64,000 nt of DNA from the NCBI GenBank assembly GCA_016708925.1, contig JADJET010000008.1, forward strand, positions 1-64,000, written 5' to 3'. The translations under genes were made by a program, and so were the position numbers. Below, piece after piece: positions 26,189-35,081 of this stretch. Each line of letters starts with the position of its first letter. Position 1 is the stretch's first letter. The notes beneath the pieces were generated by a model that saw only the letters and a list, made by a program, of their open reading frames with translations, was not told where the DNA came from and did no database searches. This DNA comes from Gammaproteobacteria bacterium. GTDB taxonomy: Bacteria; Pseudomonadota; Gammaproteobacteria; Pseudomonadales; Porticoccaceae.

Positions 26189-26481
26189 AAAAGCGCTTCA
26201 GGTCGTCGATCAGCACCTTGGGGTGAATCTTTTCCTGGATGTACAGCGGCGGGGCGTGGACGACCAGGTCGGACCAGTCCTGCATGTCCTTGCCGCGCCA
26301 GACGAGCTGCGGGTCGAGGTCGCGGTTGCGGCGCTCGTAGGCGACGCGGACGGGGTTTTTGGTCTGCTCGTCCAGCACCGACTGGTATTCGGCGGTGGGG
26401 ATGTTCTTGCGGGTTGCCTCAGTGTGGGTCAGCGTTGCGACGCGCACGGGGGCTTTGGGGGTTTTGGCCATGCCGGGCTCT

Positions 26482-26919
26482 TTAATCCGTAAAGGAATCC
26501 GTGAAGGGGTTGTGGATGGTCAGGCCATCTATCTGCTGGCCATTGTGAAGGTCTTCGGTCAGCAGTCGCTGGCTGCCGGCTTCGAGCGCGGCAGCAATGA
26601 TGAGGCTGTCGTAAAAACTGAAGGCGTAGCGTTCCTGTAGTGCCAGGGCGCGGGCGTACAAGGCTGGACTGGGCTGCACCCGCCACAGCGGCAGCAACGA
26701 ATTTTGCAGAATCTGGGCCGCAACCTCGGGTGTCACCTGCCGGGTGAACTTGCGGGTCAATACGTGCAGGGTTTCCTGGACAACCTGAAAGCTGATGGCG
26801 GCGTCGCCCGCGGCCAGCGCGCGCGACACCAGGCTTTGCGCGATCGCCTGCTTGCGGGCATCGGCATCGTCGAACAGATAGATAAAGACGTTGGTGTCGA
26901 AAAAGTCACCGCCGCTCAT
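26482..26919 (-). CDS. PIN-domain ribonuclease toxin (VapC-like)
   Basis: 145 residues. The PIN-domain acidic residues are visible: DTN near residue 8, a central E (VVQETLHVL) and the late FYDSLIIAAALEAG with D. PIN toxins cut RNA, often tRNA. Its start overlaps the 3' end of the small RHH gene by 14 bases and it ends ten bases before mod, so the pair sits directly in the mod transcript. Confidence 0.85.
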   Translation of the reverse strand: MSGGDFFDTNVFIYLFDDADARKQAIAQSLVSRALAAGDAAISFQVVQETLHVLTRKFTRQVTPEVAAQILQNSLLPLWRVQPSPALYARALALQERYAFSFYDSLIIAAALEAGSQRLLTEDLHNGQQIDGLTIHNPFTDSFTD

Positions 26920-27133
26920 TCATTTCGTCCCGCGTGAATTTGCGACCACCGCTGCTGTATTTGCCCTTCACCTGGGCCATGAATTCCTCGAACTTCTGAG
27001 CCTGCCGCTGGCGGGAGTATTGCTCCAGCCACAGCCGGAACTGTTCGTTGAGGGTGCTGCCCTGTGCGCGGGCGGCTTCGCGGGCGGCTTCGATCAGGGT
27101 TTCGTCGGCGCTGAAAGTGATGTTTTTGGTCAT
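26906..27133 (-). CDS. Ribbon-helix-helix-type antitoxin partner of the PIN toxin
   Basis: 75 residues from MTKNITFSADETLIEAAREAARAQGSTLNEQFRLWLEQY. A short beta strand followed by two helices is the CopG/Arc-like DNA-binding fold. The charged C-terminus (KGKYSSGGRKFTRDEMNERR) probably binds the toxin. It overlaps the PIN gene, the classical antitoxin-toxin order. Confidence 0.8.
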   Translation of the reverse strand: MTKNITFSADETLIEAAREAARAQGSTLNEQFRLWLEQYSRQRQAQKFEEFMAQVKGKYSSGGRKFTRDEMNERR

Positions 27134-27241
27134 GGCGGTGTCCTGTGGCAAACGAACACGAGTAGTTTCACACGGCCTTTTTCTTGTGTCCATTACCGCG
27201 TGCTCGATCCGGGTGCCGAATCAAGCCTCCAGACGCAATTG

Positions 27242-27385
27242 CTACCTGAGGTGCGGACGACCGGCGATGCTGGCCAGGCGCTTGTCGCGGGTCCACTGCC
27301 GGGCCGGGCCCGCCAGCGCCGCGTCGCCCTTGCGCGGGTGGTCGATCCAGACCGGGGTGTCCGCCAGCACCACGGGCAGAACCAT
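27242..27385 (-). pseudogene. VapC toxin remnant with internal deletion
   Basis: The 47-residue frame from the ATG at 27385 reads VVLADTPVWIDHPRKGDAALAGPA and then QWTRDKRLASIAGRPHLR. The first half is the N-terminal PIN segment (DTxVWIDHLR). The second is the C-terminal LWTRDKRL segment of normal VapC proteins of about 130 residues. The middle of the PIN domain is gone, so the toxin is surely inactive. It lies ten bases after an intact vapB. Confidence 0.75.
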
Positions 27386-27395
27386 TCGCGCAGGA

Positions 27396-27593
27396 TCATG
27401 CGGGTTGCGAACGGCGCCGCGGAACCGGCTTGATCTGCGGCTCGCTGCCGCCCAGGCGCGCCAGCCGGCAGGCGCTGTCGCGCTCGATCAGGGCTTTGAG
27501 GGCCTCGCGGATCAGCGCCGTGCGGTCGGTGATGCCGGTGATGCGCTGTGCCTCGTCGAGCAGGGCTTGGTCCAGGTTGATGGTGATGCGCAT
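27396..27593 (-). CDS. vapB: VapB-type antitoxin
   Basis: 65 residues: MRITINLDQALLDEAQRITG, ITDRTALIREALKALIERDSACRLARLGGSEP. This is a typical VapB ribbon-helix-helix antitoxin with the C-terminal toxin-binding tail. Its natural partner downstream is reduced to a remnant, leaving an orphan antitoxin. Confidence 0.82.
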   Translation of the reverse strand: MRITINLDQALLDEAQRITGITDRTALIREALKALIERDSACRLARLGGSEPQIKPVPRRRSQPA

Positions 27594-27631
27594 GGGGTGT
27601 GTCGCGTAACCGTGGGATTCTCATTGCTACG

Positions 27632-27787
27632 TCAGGTGATGCCGGTTTTGATGCCTGGTTTTGACTGGCTCAGCGGGTTATTGCTCTGCCCATCCAGCGC
27701 CGACCGCCATTCGGTGGTGGGGGTGTTCTTGCGGGTGGCGTCGGTGTGGATTTCGACGGTTTTTCCGGCTTTTTCAGTCGTTGGCAT
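27632..27787 (-). pseudogene. Remnant of a second mod gene 5' end
   Basis: 51 residues from the ATG at 27787: MPTTEKAGKTVEIHTDATRKN, TPTTEWRSALDGQSNNPL, then unrelated residues and a stop. The pattern TxATRKNxPTxExxSxLDxQxxNP repeats the N-terminus of the mod gene at 26471 (THTEATRKNIPTAEYQSVLDEQTKNP). DNA likeness is clear but far from identical, so this is a divergent allele rather than a fresh duplication. Confidence 0.65.
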
Positions 27788-27800
27788 ACGACTGAATTTC

Positions 27801-28109
27801 TTATGGTTCCCGGCGACGGGTCAGGCGCTGCCTGATCAGGTCCGGGTTGCGGCGATTATCGAATATGGCGTAAATCCGTATCGTGTCGCGCTCGATGCGG
27901 TAGTACACCGAGTACGGAAAGCGTCTGGCAAGCAGGCGATGATAATTGCCGAAAAAGACGGCGTGGACCCCGGCATGGATGTGCAGCGATTCGACGTCGG
28001 CCATCATGGAATCCAGAAAATAGTCGCCGAGCCCGTCCGACTGGCTCGCGTAAAAGCGATAACCTGCCTGAAGCTGCCGCTGCGCAAACGATGAAATCTC
28101 GATCCTCAT
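27801..28109 (-). CDS. RelE/ParE family toxin
   Basis: 102 residues: MRIEISSFAQRQLQAGYRFYASQSDGLGDYFLDSMMADVESL then LLARRFPYSVYYRIERDTIRIYAIFDNRRNPD. The FPYSVYYRIE / IRIYAIFDNRRNP pattern is typical of ParE/RelE toxins. It overlaps the preceding antitoxin gene by four bases. Confidence 0.87.
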   Translation of the reverse strand: MRIEISSFAQRQLQAGYRFYASQSDGLGDYFLDSMMADVESLHIHAGVHAVFFGNYHRLLARRFPYSVYYRIERDTIRIYAIFDNRRNPDLIRQRLTRRREP

Positions 28110-28324
28110 TCAACACTTGCGCGCAGACGGCGCTTTGCGGTTTCCCAGTCCTCAAAGGTTTCTTCGCCGCGTTCGATGGCAGCCGCCAGCTCTGCAAGCA
28201 CCTTGCCGTGCCACGCCGGGGGTTGTATCTGGTCGGCATGCCGGCTCAGATCGTCCCAGATGGCCTCCATCACCCGAAGTTTTTCCTCGATGGTCATCTG
28301 ATCCAGAGGCAGTGAAATGGTCAC
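28106..28324 (-). CDS. Addiction-module antitoxin (CHP02574-type)
   Basis: 72 residues: LPLDQMTIEEKLRVMEAIWDDLSRHADQIQPPAWHGKVLAELAAAIERGEETFEDWETAKRRL in overview. The LSxxEKLxLxExIWDSL-like opening and WHxxxLxxRxxxxxxG-like middle are the hallmark of this antitoxin family. Its ATG overlaps the restored stop of res (ATGA), placing the pair in the res transcript. Confidence 0.85.
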   Translation of the reverse strand: MTISLPLDQMTIEEKLRVMEAIWDDLSRHADQIQPPAWHGKVLAELAAAIERGEETFEDWETAKRRLRASVE

Positions 28325-31300
28325 GCTGATTCCTCCTGACCGCAGATTTCGTGCGCGGTCCGTGGGCTGAGTAGCTGGTCGATCATCTTACCGAACTCGG
28401 CTTCGACCCTGGCGGCGAAATCCACCTGCATCTGCCACACGTCGGTGAACTCGGCAAATGCCCAGCGGCCGTGCGTGCCCAGGTGATTCACGCCGGGCAC
28501 CCAGTAGGTATCCATGGTGGATTTTTTCTCCTTGGCGTCCTCGCCCCGGTAGCCCTTGATCTCGACGATGAGATTCAGGGATCGTCCGCGCCGCGACCGT
28601 CATCGATACGCACGATAAAGTCCGGGCGGTAAATGCGCATCTCCGAACCGTAGCGATAGGGCACGTCCAGGCCCAGGTTGTGGTTCTTCACATAGGCCAG
28701 CACGCGCGGATGCGCCTCGGCCACGCGGCAGAATTCGGCCTCCCAGTCGCTGTCCAGGATCACCCAGTTGAGGTGGCACTTGGGCGGCGGGCCGCTGGTG
28801 TCCCAGCGCTCGGTCTTGCTGGTGTTGAAGCCGACGTGCGCGGTGCTGCCGGTGGGGTTGTAGGGGTCGAGCACGGCGGTGATGGGTTTGCTGCCGATCA
28901 GGGCGCGGGTGATGCCGGCCTCGATCTTGTTGCAGGCCATGTCGGCCAGCATTTTGTACTTGAGCTGGGCCGGGTAGGTGCCGCCCTTGCAGACCAGGTA
29001 GCCCTCCAGCCACTGGCGGGCGATGCGCTTGAGCTGGCCGAACAGGTGCAGTTGCGGTTCGCCGTTGGCGTCGCGGTATTTGTTCAGCACCAGGTGCGAG
29101 CTGAGTTCGTACACCACCTGCGAGGGGCGCACGTCGCCGGTGTGGACCAGGTTCAGGTCCACCGTCTCGCCGATGATGCCGGAATTGCGCGTTTCCGTGG
29201 CGCCGACCAAGTCGGGCGTGAGTTCCAGCACCGAGTCGGCGTTGAACGCGGCGGTGAGCCGCTCTTGGGGCAGTTCGGCGCGATAACCCTGCACGCGCGG
29301 AAAGCGGATTTCCAGGTGATCGCGCGCCGGCCGCACGGCCTTGACCTGGACGGTGTCGCGCGGCGGCTGCGGCGGGCTGACCACCGGCTTGGCGGTGAAA
29401 TCGAACGGAATGCCGAGCACGTCGGCGTACTCGACGTTGAACAGGCCGTCCTCGTTCAGTTCGTAGGACTGCCGACGCAGGGCGCGGCCGATGACCTGTT
29501 CGCACAGCAATTGCGTGCCGAAGGCGCGCATGCCGAGGATGTGGGTCACGGTGTTGGCGTCCCAGCCTTCGGTGAGCATGGACACCGACACCACGCAGCG
29601 GATGGACTCGCCCAGGCGGCCGGGCTTGCCGACGGTGTTCATCACCTCGCGCAGCAGGCGGGCGTCGTCGAAGCTCTTGCCGTCGCGAATCTCGTCCGCC
29701 AGGGCGCCGCCACGCTCCAGGACTTCGTCCCTGAACTGCTCGATTTCCGGCCCGGCGGCCTGCCGGAAGCTGTCGTCGAGCGCCTCGCCGGATTCGAGCT
29801 GTTCGCTATCGATCAGCAGGGTGTTGGGGCGGGCCAGCGGGTTGCCGTGTTCGTTGAAATTCCGGAACAACTCGAAATTACCGATGAAGGGCGGCAGTGT
29901 CGAGCCGTCTTCCTGCGGCTCACGCTGGAAGCCGGAAATGAAGTCATAAACCAGCTTGGAGATCGCAGTGTTCTGGCAGACCACGATGAAGCACGGTGGG
30001 ACGCGAATGCCGGTCTTTTGCCAGAGTTCAAAGGTCTGCTTGTAATGGCCGTATAACGCTTCCAGCGCCGTGATAAGGGGCGCCGGCAGGTCGAACGGAT
30101 CGAGCTTTGAGGCCTTGCCGCGGCCTTTTTTGGGCATCTTCTTGCCGATGTGTTCCCACAGGTTGCGGAACATGGGCATCTCGTTGCCGGGAATGTTGTC
30201 CGCGACCGGCACGCGCGGCAGCTTGACGATGCCGCACTCGATGGCGTCCATCAGCGAGAAATCGCTCATGGTCCAGGGGAACAGCGTGCCCTCGGCGTAG
30301 CCGGAACCGCTCAGGAAAAACGGCGTGGCCGACAGGTCGAGCACCTGTGCCAGGCCCAAGGTGCGGTTGACGGCCTCCAGGCCAGAAATCCACAGGCGCG
30401 CGGCTTCCTTGTTCTTTTCGGCTTCTTTCCGGTCGTCGCCCTTGAGGTCGTCGTCGGCCGCCGCACCGGGTTTTTCGCGATAGCAGTGGTGAGCCTCGTC
30501 GTTGATGGCGAGGATGTTTTTCAGGCCCATCAGCTCAGGGCAAACCCGCTGCAACATCTGGCCCTCGGTTTCGAGCGTGTCGAGCGCCTCGCCGCCCCGG
30601 CCTTGCAGCAGCAGGCGGCCACCCTTGGACAGGTCCAGGCGCTCGCGGCGTTTGAAGGCGTGATAGTTGGTGATGACGATCTTGGCCTTGCCCAGATCCG
30701 CCAGCAGGTCGGCGGGCACCAGCTCGCGGCTTTGGTAGTAGCTGTCCGGGTCGTTCGGTTGCAGGACGCGCAGGCGATCCTTGATGGTGATGCCGGGCGC
30801 GACGATCAGGAAGCCGCGGGTGAACTTTTTGCTGCCCGGCCGGCGCACGGCATTGATGGTCTGCCAGGCGATCAGCATGGCCATGACGGTGGTCTTGCCG
30901 GCGCCGGTGGCGAGCTTGAGCGCCAGGCGCATCAGTTCGGGGTTGGCGTCCTGGTTGGCATTGGCCAGATGTTCGAGAAAGCGCTCGCCGTTCCTGCCGA
31001 TCTGCGGCGCCACTTCGGTCAGCCAGATGGCGGTCTCGACCGCCTCGACCTGACAGAAAAACGGCCGGACGCTGCCGAACGCGTGGTGGCGCCAGTGCTG
31101 GAGCAGGCGCGCGGTCTCGGGCGTGACGCGCCAGTCGGCGGGGTTGGGGATGGCCCGCCACTTGTCCACCTCGGCGCGCACGCCGTTGATGATGGCCGAG
31201 TGGTACTGCTGCGCCTGCGTGGACAGGCCGTCGTCGAACAGAAGCGCAGTTTGCGCGGGCGTGCCTTTCTGTTTGCGCGGCTTGGGAATGGGCGTGATGA

Positions 31301-31427
31301 ACTCGGCGCGGCGGCGACTGGGCTGAACAACCTGAGTGGGCTGGCCCGTGTCGTCCAGCTCCCAATGCCGCTGCGGGTAGGCGTACGGCGAGTTGAGGAT
31401 CGGGTGCGTGAAGAAGGGGTCGCTCAT
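28321..31427 (-). CDS. Type III-like restriction enzyme Res subunit, with a one-base frameshift near its 3' end
   Basis: About 1035 residues once restored. The helicase part shows Walker A (LATGAGKTTVMAM, near residue 172), a DEAH-like box (INDEAHHCY), motif III (LDLSATPF), and late motifs (SMLTEGWDANTVTHILGMRAFGTQLLCEQVIGRALRR). The nuclease sits at the C-terminus: PDFIVRIDDGRG then LNLIVEIKGYRGED, a PD-ExK site. As given, the frame stops at 28575 right between the two halves. One extra C in the CCC at 28578-28580 restores it to the stop at 28321, through MDTYWVPGVNHLGTHGRWAFAEF. With the frameshift real, the enzyme would lose its catalytic ExK and be a helicase only. The mod gene is about 1.8 kb further on, past three toxin-antitoxin loci. 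Confidence 0.85.
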
Positions 31428-31885
31428 GGATGGCTCTGATTAACGGGCGAGTGATCGGGACCGATTGCGCGGCGCGATCGGCGTCACGCGGTCGTCCCTG
31501 TTGTGGTCCATGTTGCGGGCAATGTCATGGTCCATCGTCCTGATCTCGGGCGGGGCCGTTCCGGTCGGCAATCGAAGCGTTCGACATCCAAAAGCGTGCA
31601 TGTGGCGGAGCGGGTGGGAGCGGAGTGCGGCGAAAAGTATGTGGTTTGCCATCGCACGCGTCCAGCCATCAAATTTGTCCGACTCATCAGTCGCTTGGCG
31701 ATGGCCATTGGCGTGACGCAGCGCGTTCGGAGCGGCGCTAACAGCTTGCGTGGCAGCGGCGCGGTGGATTCGGGACTGGCTGAGCGGCCGGGTTGCCGGT
31801 CCCCGCGGCGCGGCTTGCAGGGTCGGGAGTCCATCACGATAATGACGGCCCTTTTCCGTCAGCTCAAAGCCGGAGTGCCCCTCAG
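31428..31885. other. Intergenic stretch with no recognisable gene
   Basis: 458 bases between the divergent res and gap genes. Open frames exist (for example 31503-31889 plus) but their residue content is arginine/serine-rich and unlike a conserved protein. It must hold the divergent promoters, though I see no convincing -35/-10 pair. Confidence 0.5.
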
Positions 31886-33340
31886 GTGAAACGACCGCAG
31901 CCGCAGGATTTCTTCAAGGACTGGAAAGCGCGTGAGGCGCTGGCCGAAGCCATGATCCCGCTGATCGGCAAGCTGTACCGGGAGAACAACGTCTCCCTTT
32001 ATATGTACGGCCGCAACATGGTCAACCGCTCGGTCACCGATCTGATGAAGGCGCACCGCTTCGTGCGTCAGGTCGAGCAGAACGAGCTGTCGGAATTCGA
32101 TACCTTCCCGATGATCCTGGCGCTGGCCGATATGGATCTGGGGCCTGCCCATGTGGATATCGGCAAGCTCACCGTGGGGTTTCAGGAGCAGAGCAACGGG
32201 CGCACACCGCGGGATTACTTGCAGCAGGTGATCGGCAACGACATCGGCGCCATGCGCAAGCCGCTGCCGCAGCCCCAGGATGTGGTGCTCTACGGCTTTG
32301 GCCGCATCGGTCGGCTGCTGGCGCGCATCCTGATCGAGAAGACGGGCGGCGGAGATACCCTGCGGCTGCGCGCCATCGTGGTTCGTAAAGGTGGTGGCCC
32401 GGGTGATCTGGACAAGCGCGCGAGCCTGTTGCGCCGCGATTCGGTACATGGACCCTTCCGCGGCACCATTCGCGTGCTGGACGAAGAGCGCAAGCTGATT
32501 TGCAACGGCAACGAAATCCACGTCATCGAGGCGAATTCGCCCGCCGAGGTCGATTACACGCGCTACGGCATCAGCAACGCCATCGTGATCGACAACACCG
32601 GCGCCTGGCGCGACGAGGCCGGGCTGTCCGGGCATTTGCAATGTCCGGGCGCCGCCAAGGTCATCCTGACCGCGCCGGGCAAGGGCAAGATTCCCAACAT
32701 CGTCTATGGCGCGAATCAGCATGAAATCACGCCTGACCAGAAGATTCTGTCGGCGGCGTCCTGTACCACCAATGCCATCGTGCCGGTGTTGAAAGCCGTG
32801 CTGGATGAATACGGGATTTGCAGCGGGCATGTGGAGACGGTGCATTCCTACACCAACGATCAGAACCTGATCGACAATTACCACAAGGGCGCGCGGCGCG
32901 GGCGCAGCGCACCGCTCAACATGGTGATCACCGAGACCGGTGCCGCCAAGGCGGCGACCAAAGTCATACCCGCGCTTGCCGGCAAGCTCACCGGCAATGC
33001 GATCCGGGTGCCGACGCCGAATGTGTCGCTCGCGATTCTCAACTTGCGACTGGGTCGCTCGACCACGGTTGCGGAAATCAACGAGTTCATGCGCCGCACG
33101 GCGCTGTTTTCGGCGCTCCAGCAGCAGATCGGCTACACCATTTCCAGCGAAGCGGTATCGACCGATTTTGTCGGCGACCGTCACGCCTGTGTGTTCGATT
33201 CGCAGGCGACGATCGTCAATGACGACAACTGCGTGCTCTATTGCTGGTACGACAACGAGTTCGGCTACAGTTGCCAGGTGGTGCGTTGTCTGGAGGAAAT
33301 GGCCGGCGTCCGCTGGGCCATGTATCCGGCCCATGTCTGA
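31886..33340 (+). CDS. gap: Glyceraldehyde-3-phosphate dehydrogenase with N-terminal extension
   Basis: 484 residues from a GTG at 31886 (GGAG at 31871-31874). The first 130 residues (FFKDWKAREALAEAMIPLIGKLYREN..., MYGRNMVNRSVTDLMKAHRF) precede a normal NAD-binding fold (LYGFGRIGRLLARIL). The catalytic cysteine is in SAASCTTNAIVPVL near residue 291, and the C-terminal WYDNEFGYSCQVVR is standard. Long GAPDHs of this kind occur in Pseudomonas and relatives beside a short glycolytic enzyme and are often linked to gluconeogenesis. No other glycolytic gene lies nearby. Confidence 0.92.
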   Translation: MKRPQPQDFFKDWKAREALAEAMIPLIGKLYRENNVSLYMYGRNMVNRSVTDLMKAHRFVRQVEQNELSEFDTFPMILALADMDLGPAHVDIGKLTVGFQEQSNGRTPRDYLQQVIGNDIGAMRKPLPQPQDVVLYGFGRIGRLLARILIEKTGGGDTLRLRAIVVRKGGGPGDLDKRASLLRRDSVHGPFRGTIRVLDEERKLICNGNEIHVIEANSPAEVDYTRYGISNAIVIDNTGAWRDEAGLSGHLQCPGAAKVILTAPGKGKIPNIVYGANQHEITPDQKILSAASCTTNAIVPVLKAVLDEYGICSGHVETVHSYTNDQNLIDNYHKGARRGRSAPLNMVITETGAAKAATKVIPALAGKLTGNAIRVPTPNVSLAILNLRLGRSTTVAEINEFMRRTALFSALQQQIGYTISSEAVSTDFVGDRHACVFDSQATIVNDDNCVLYCWYDNEFGYSCQVVRCLEEMAGVRWAMYPAHV

Positions 33341-33629
33341 TTGGCCGAACCCGCGGCGGAGTGCGTCCGCAAGACCGGTGGCTCGCGGCGTACGCAGTGC
33401 TTGCGAGTAGGTGCCCCCCAAGGCGATACGGCCAGCAAGATTTCCCGGTGATCAGTGCGCGTCGCGGATGGGGTCAGCCCATTATCCGCCCGGCCCGATT
33501 TTTTCGTGACGAAAACGATGGCGCGAACATGAATAGTAAGCAACGCGCGGCCGGCCGGTTGTGGCTGATTTGCCGCCCGATTTCAGGGGTGGTCAGTCTG
33601 GCTGGCGCCTGTATCCATTGGGAGGGCAT

Positions 33630-34778
33630 ATGCTGATCGGGCTTCTGAAGGAAACGCTCCCGGGCGAGCGGCGCGTGGCGCTGGTGCCGGCACAACTCGC
33701 GCTGCTCGCGAAGCAGCGCCACGAGGTGCTGGTCGAGCGCGACGCCGGCGCTGCCGCCGGTTATCCCGACGCCGACTATCTCGCCGCCGGTGCCCGCATT
33801 GGCGAACGCTCCGAAGTGTTCGCGGGCGCGGAAATTCTCGTGACCGTGCGGGGCTCGGCCCTGGCGGAGGCCGCGGCCGCGGCCGACTTCGCCCAGATCC
33901 GCGCCACGCAGATCCTGATCGGGCTGTGCGAGCCGCTCGCGCATCCGGCCGGGGTGCAGCGCCTCGCCACCACCGGCGCCACCGTGTTTGCCCTTGAGCT
34001 GTTGCCGCGCACCTCGCGGGCGCAGGCGATGGACGTGCTGAGCTCGATGGCGAACCTCGCCGGCTACAAGGCGGTGCTGATGGCGGCGAACCAGGTGCCG
34101 CGCATTCTGCCGATGATGACTACCGCGGCCGGTACGCTCACGGCGGCGAAGGTGCTCGTGCTCGGCGCCGGGGTGGCCGGTTTACAGGCGGTCGCCACTG
34201 CCAAGCGGCTCGGCGCCGCGGTCGACGGCTACGACATCCGGCCCGAGGTGGCGGAGCAGATTCGCAGTGTCGGCGGCAAGTTCGTCGATCTTGGCCTGAC
34301 CGCCGAAGCCGACACGGGCGGCTACGCCAAGGCGCAGACCGCCGAATTCATCGCCCGCCAGCAGGAAGCCCTCGCGCAGTTCGTGCGCGCCGCCGACATC
34401 GTCATCACCACCGCGCAGGTGCCGGGGCGCCGGGCGCCGGTGCTGATCACGGCAGCCATGCAGAAGGGCATGAGACCCGGTTCCGTGGTGGTCGATCTCG
34501 CCGCCGAATCGGGCGGCAACTGCGAGCTGACGCAATGCGGGAAAACCGCGCTGGTCGATGGTGTCACCATGATGGGGCCGGTCAACCTGATCTCCGAACT
34601 CGCCCTGCACGCCAGCCAGCTCTACAGCCGCAACATCATCAACTTCATCCTCAATCTGACCACGCGCGAAGGCGCGCTTGCGGACAAGGAGAACGACGAC
34701 ATCGTGCGCGAGACGCGTGCGGCGCACGGCGGCGAAATCAGCAGCGAACGCGTCAGGCAGGCGCTGGGTTCAACCTGA
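33630..34778 (+). CDS. pntAA: NAD(P) transhydrogenase subunit alpha part 1
   Basis: 382 residues from MLIGLLKETLPGERRVALVP; GGGAGG lies just upstream (about 33619-33625). This is the soluble NAD(H)-binding domain I of the proton-translocating transhydrogenase: RATQILIGLCEPLAHP, AMDVLSSMANLAGYKAV, and the dinucleotide loop LGAGVAGLQA. With PntAB and PntB it uses the proton gradient to make NADPH from NADH. The split alpha subunit is common outside enterics. Confidence 0.94.
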   Translation: MLIGLLKETLPGERRVALVPAQLALLAKQRHEVLVERDAGAAAGYPDADYLAAGARIGERSEVFAGAEILVTVRGSALAEAAAAADFAQIRATQILIGLCEPLAHPAGVQRLATTGATVFALELLPRTSRAQAMDVLSSMANLAGYKAVLMAANQVPRILPMMTTAAGTLTAAKVLVLGAGVAGLQAVATAKRLGAAVDGYDIRPEVAEQIRSVGGKFVDLGLTAEADTGGYAKAQTAEFIARQQEALAQFVRAADIVITTAQVPGRRAPVLITAAMQKGMRPGSVVVDLAAESGGNCELTQCGKTALVDGVTMMGPVNLISELALHASQLYSRNIINFILNLTTREGALADKENDDIVRETRAAHGGEISSERVRQALGST

Positions 34779-34787
34779 GGAACGACC

Positions 34788-35081
34788 ATGGAATCGCTCA
34801 ACCTTATCGACAGTCTGTTCGTCTTCATGCTCGCCGCCGTGGTCGGTTATCACGTCATCCACAAGGTGCCGCCGCTGCTGCACACACCGCTGATGTCGGC
34901 CACCAACGCGATCTCCGCGATCGCCGTGGTCGGCGCGCTGCTGGTGACCGGCGCGAACGGCAGCAAGCCGGCGACCATTCTCGGCGCGATCGCCGTTGCC
35001 GCCGCCGTCACTAACGTCGTGGGCGGCTTCCTGATCACCGACCGCATTCTCAAGATGTTCAACAAGAAGAAAGCCAAATGA
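34788..35081 (+). CDS. pntAB: NAD(P) transhydrogenase subunit alpha part 2
   Basis: 97 residues with three hydrophobic segments: LFVFMLAAVVGYHVI, then SATNAISAIAVVGALLVTG and AIAVAAAVTNVVGGFLITDRIL. This is the membrane part of the alpha subunit. It starts nine bases after pntAA and overlaps pntB by four bases. Confidence 0.94.
   Translation: MESLNLIDSLFVFMLAAVVGYHVIHKVPPLLHTPLMSATNAISAIAVVGALLVTGANGSKPATILGAIAVAAAVTNVVGGFLITDRILKMFNKKKAK

Larger units (their letters stand above)
23375..26471 (-). pseudogene. Type III-like adenine DNA methyltransferase (Mod), broken by inserted palindromic repeats
   Basis: The frame begins MAKTPKAPVRVATLTHTEATRKN at 26471. It contains the catalytic motif DPPY (DPPYGIKFNSNFQW, near residue 168) and, later, the SAM-binding motif as DPTCGSGTTAYVAEQW. 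This is the beta-class order seen in type III methyltransferases. A GC-rich palindrome is inserted in frame after LKRF (26150-26188). A double element at 24646-24729 switches coding to another frame (EEDKRAWEEWQIPRDAG...), and a larger one at 24000-24190 switches it again (REKRAAIFIGPEFGTVQRSDLV... to the stop at 23375). Remaining coding on both sides is well preserved, so insertion is probably recent. Both catalytic motifs lie before the frame-breaking elements. Confidence 0.8.

Noticed and set aside
22006..31427. Prophage or integrative element
   Set aside because: No integrase, tRNA target, structural phage gene or att-like pair was seen; a defence/TA island describes it better.
31503..31889. 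128-codon frame upstream of gap
   Set aside because: No ribosome-binding site or family features; left as intergenic.
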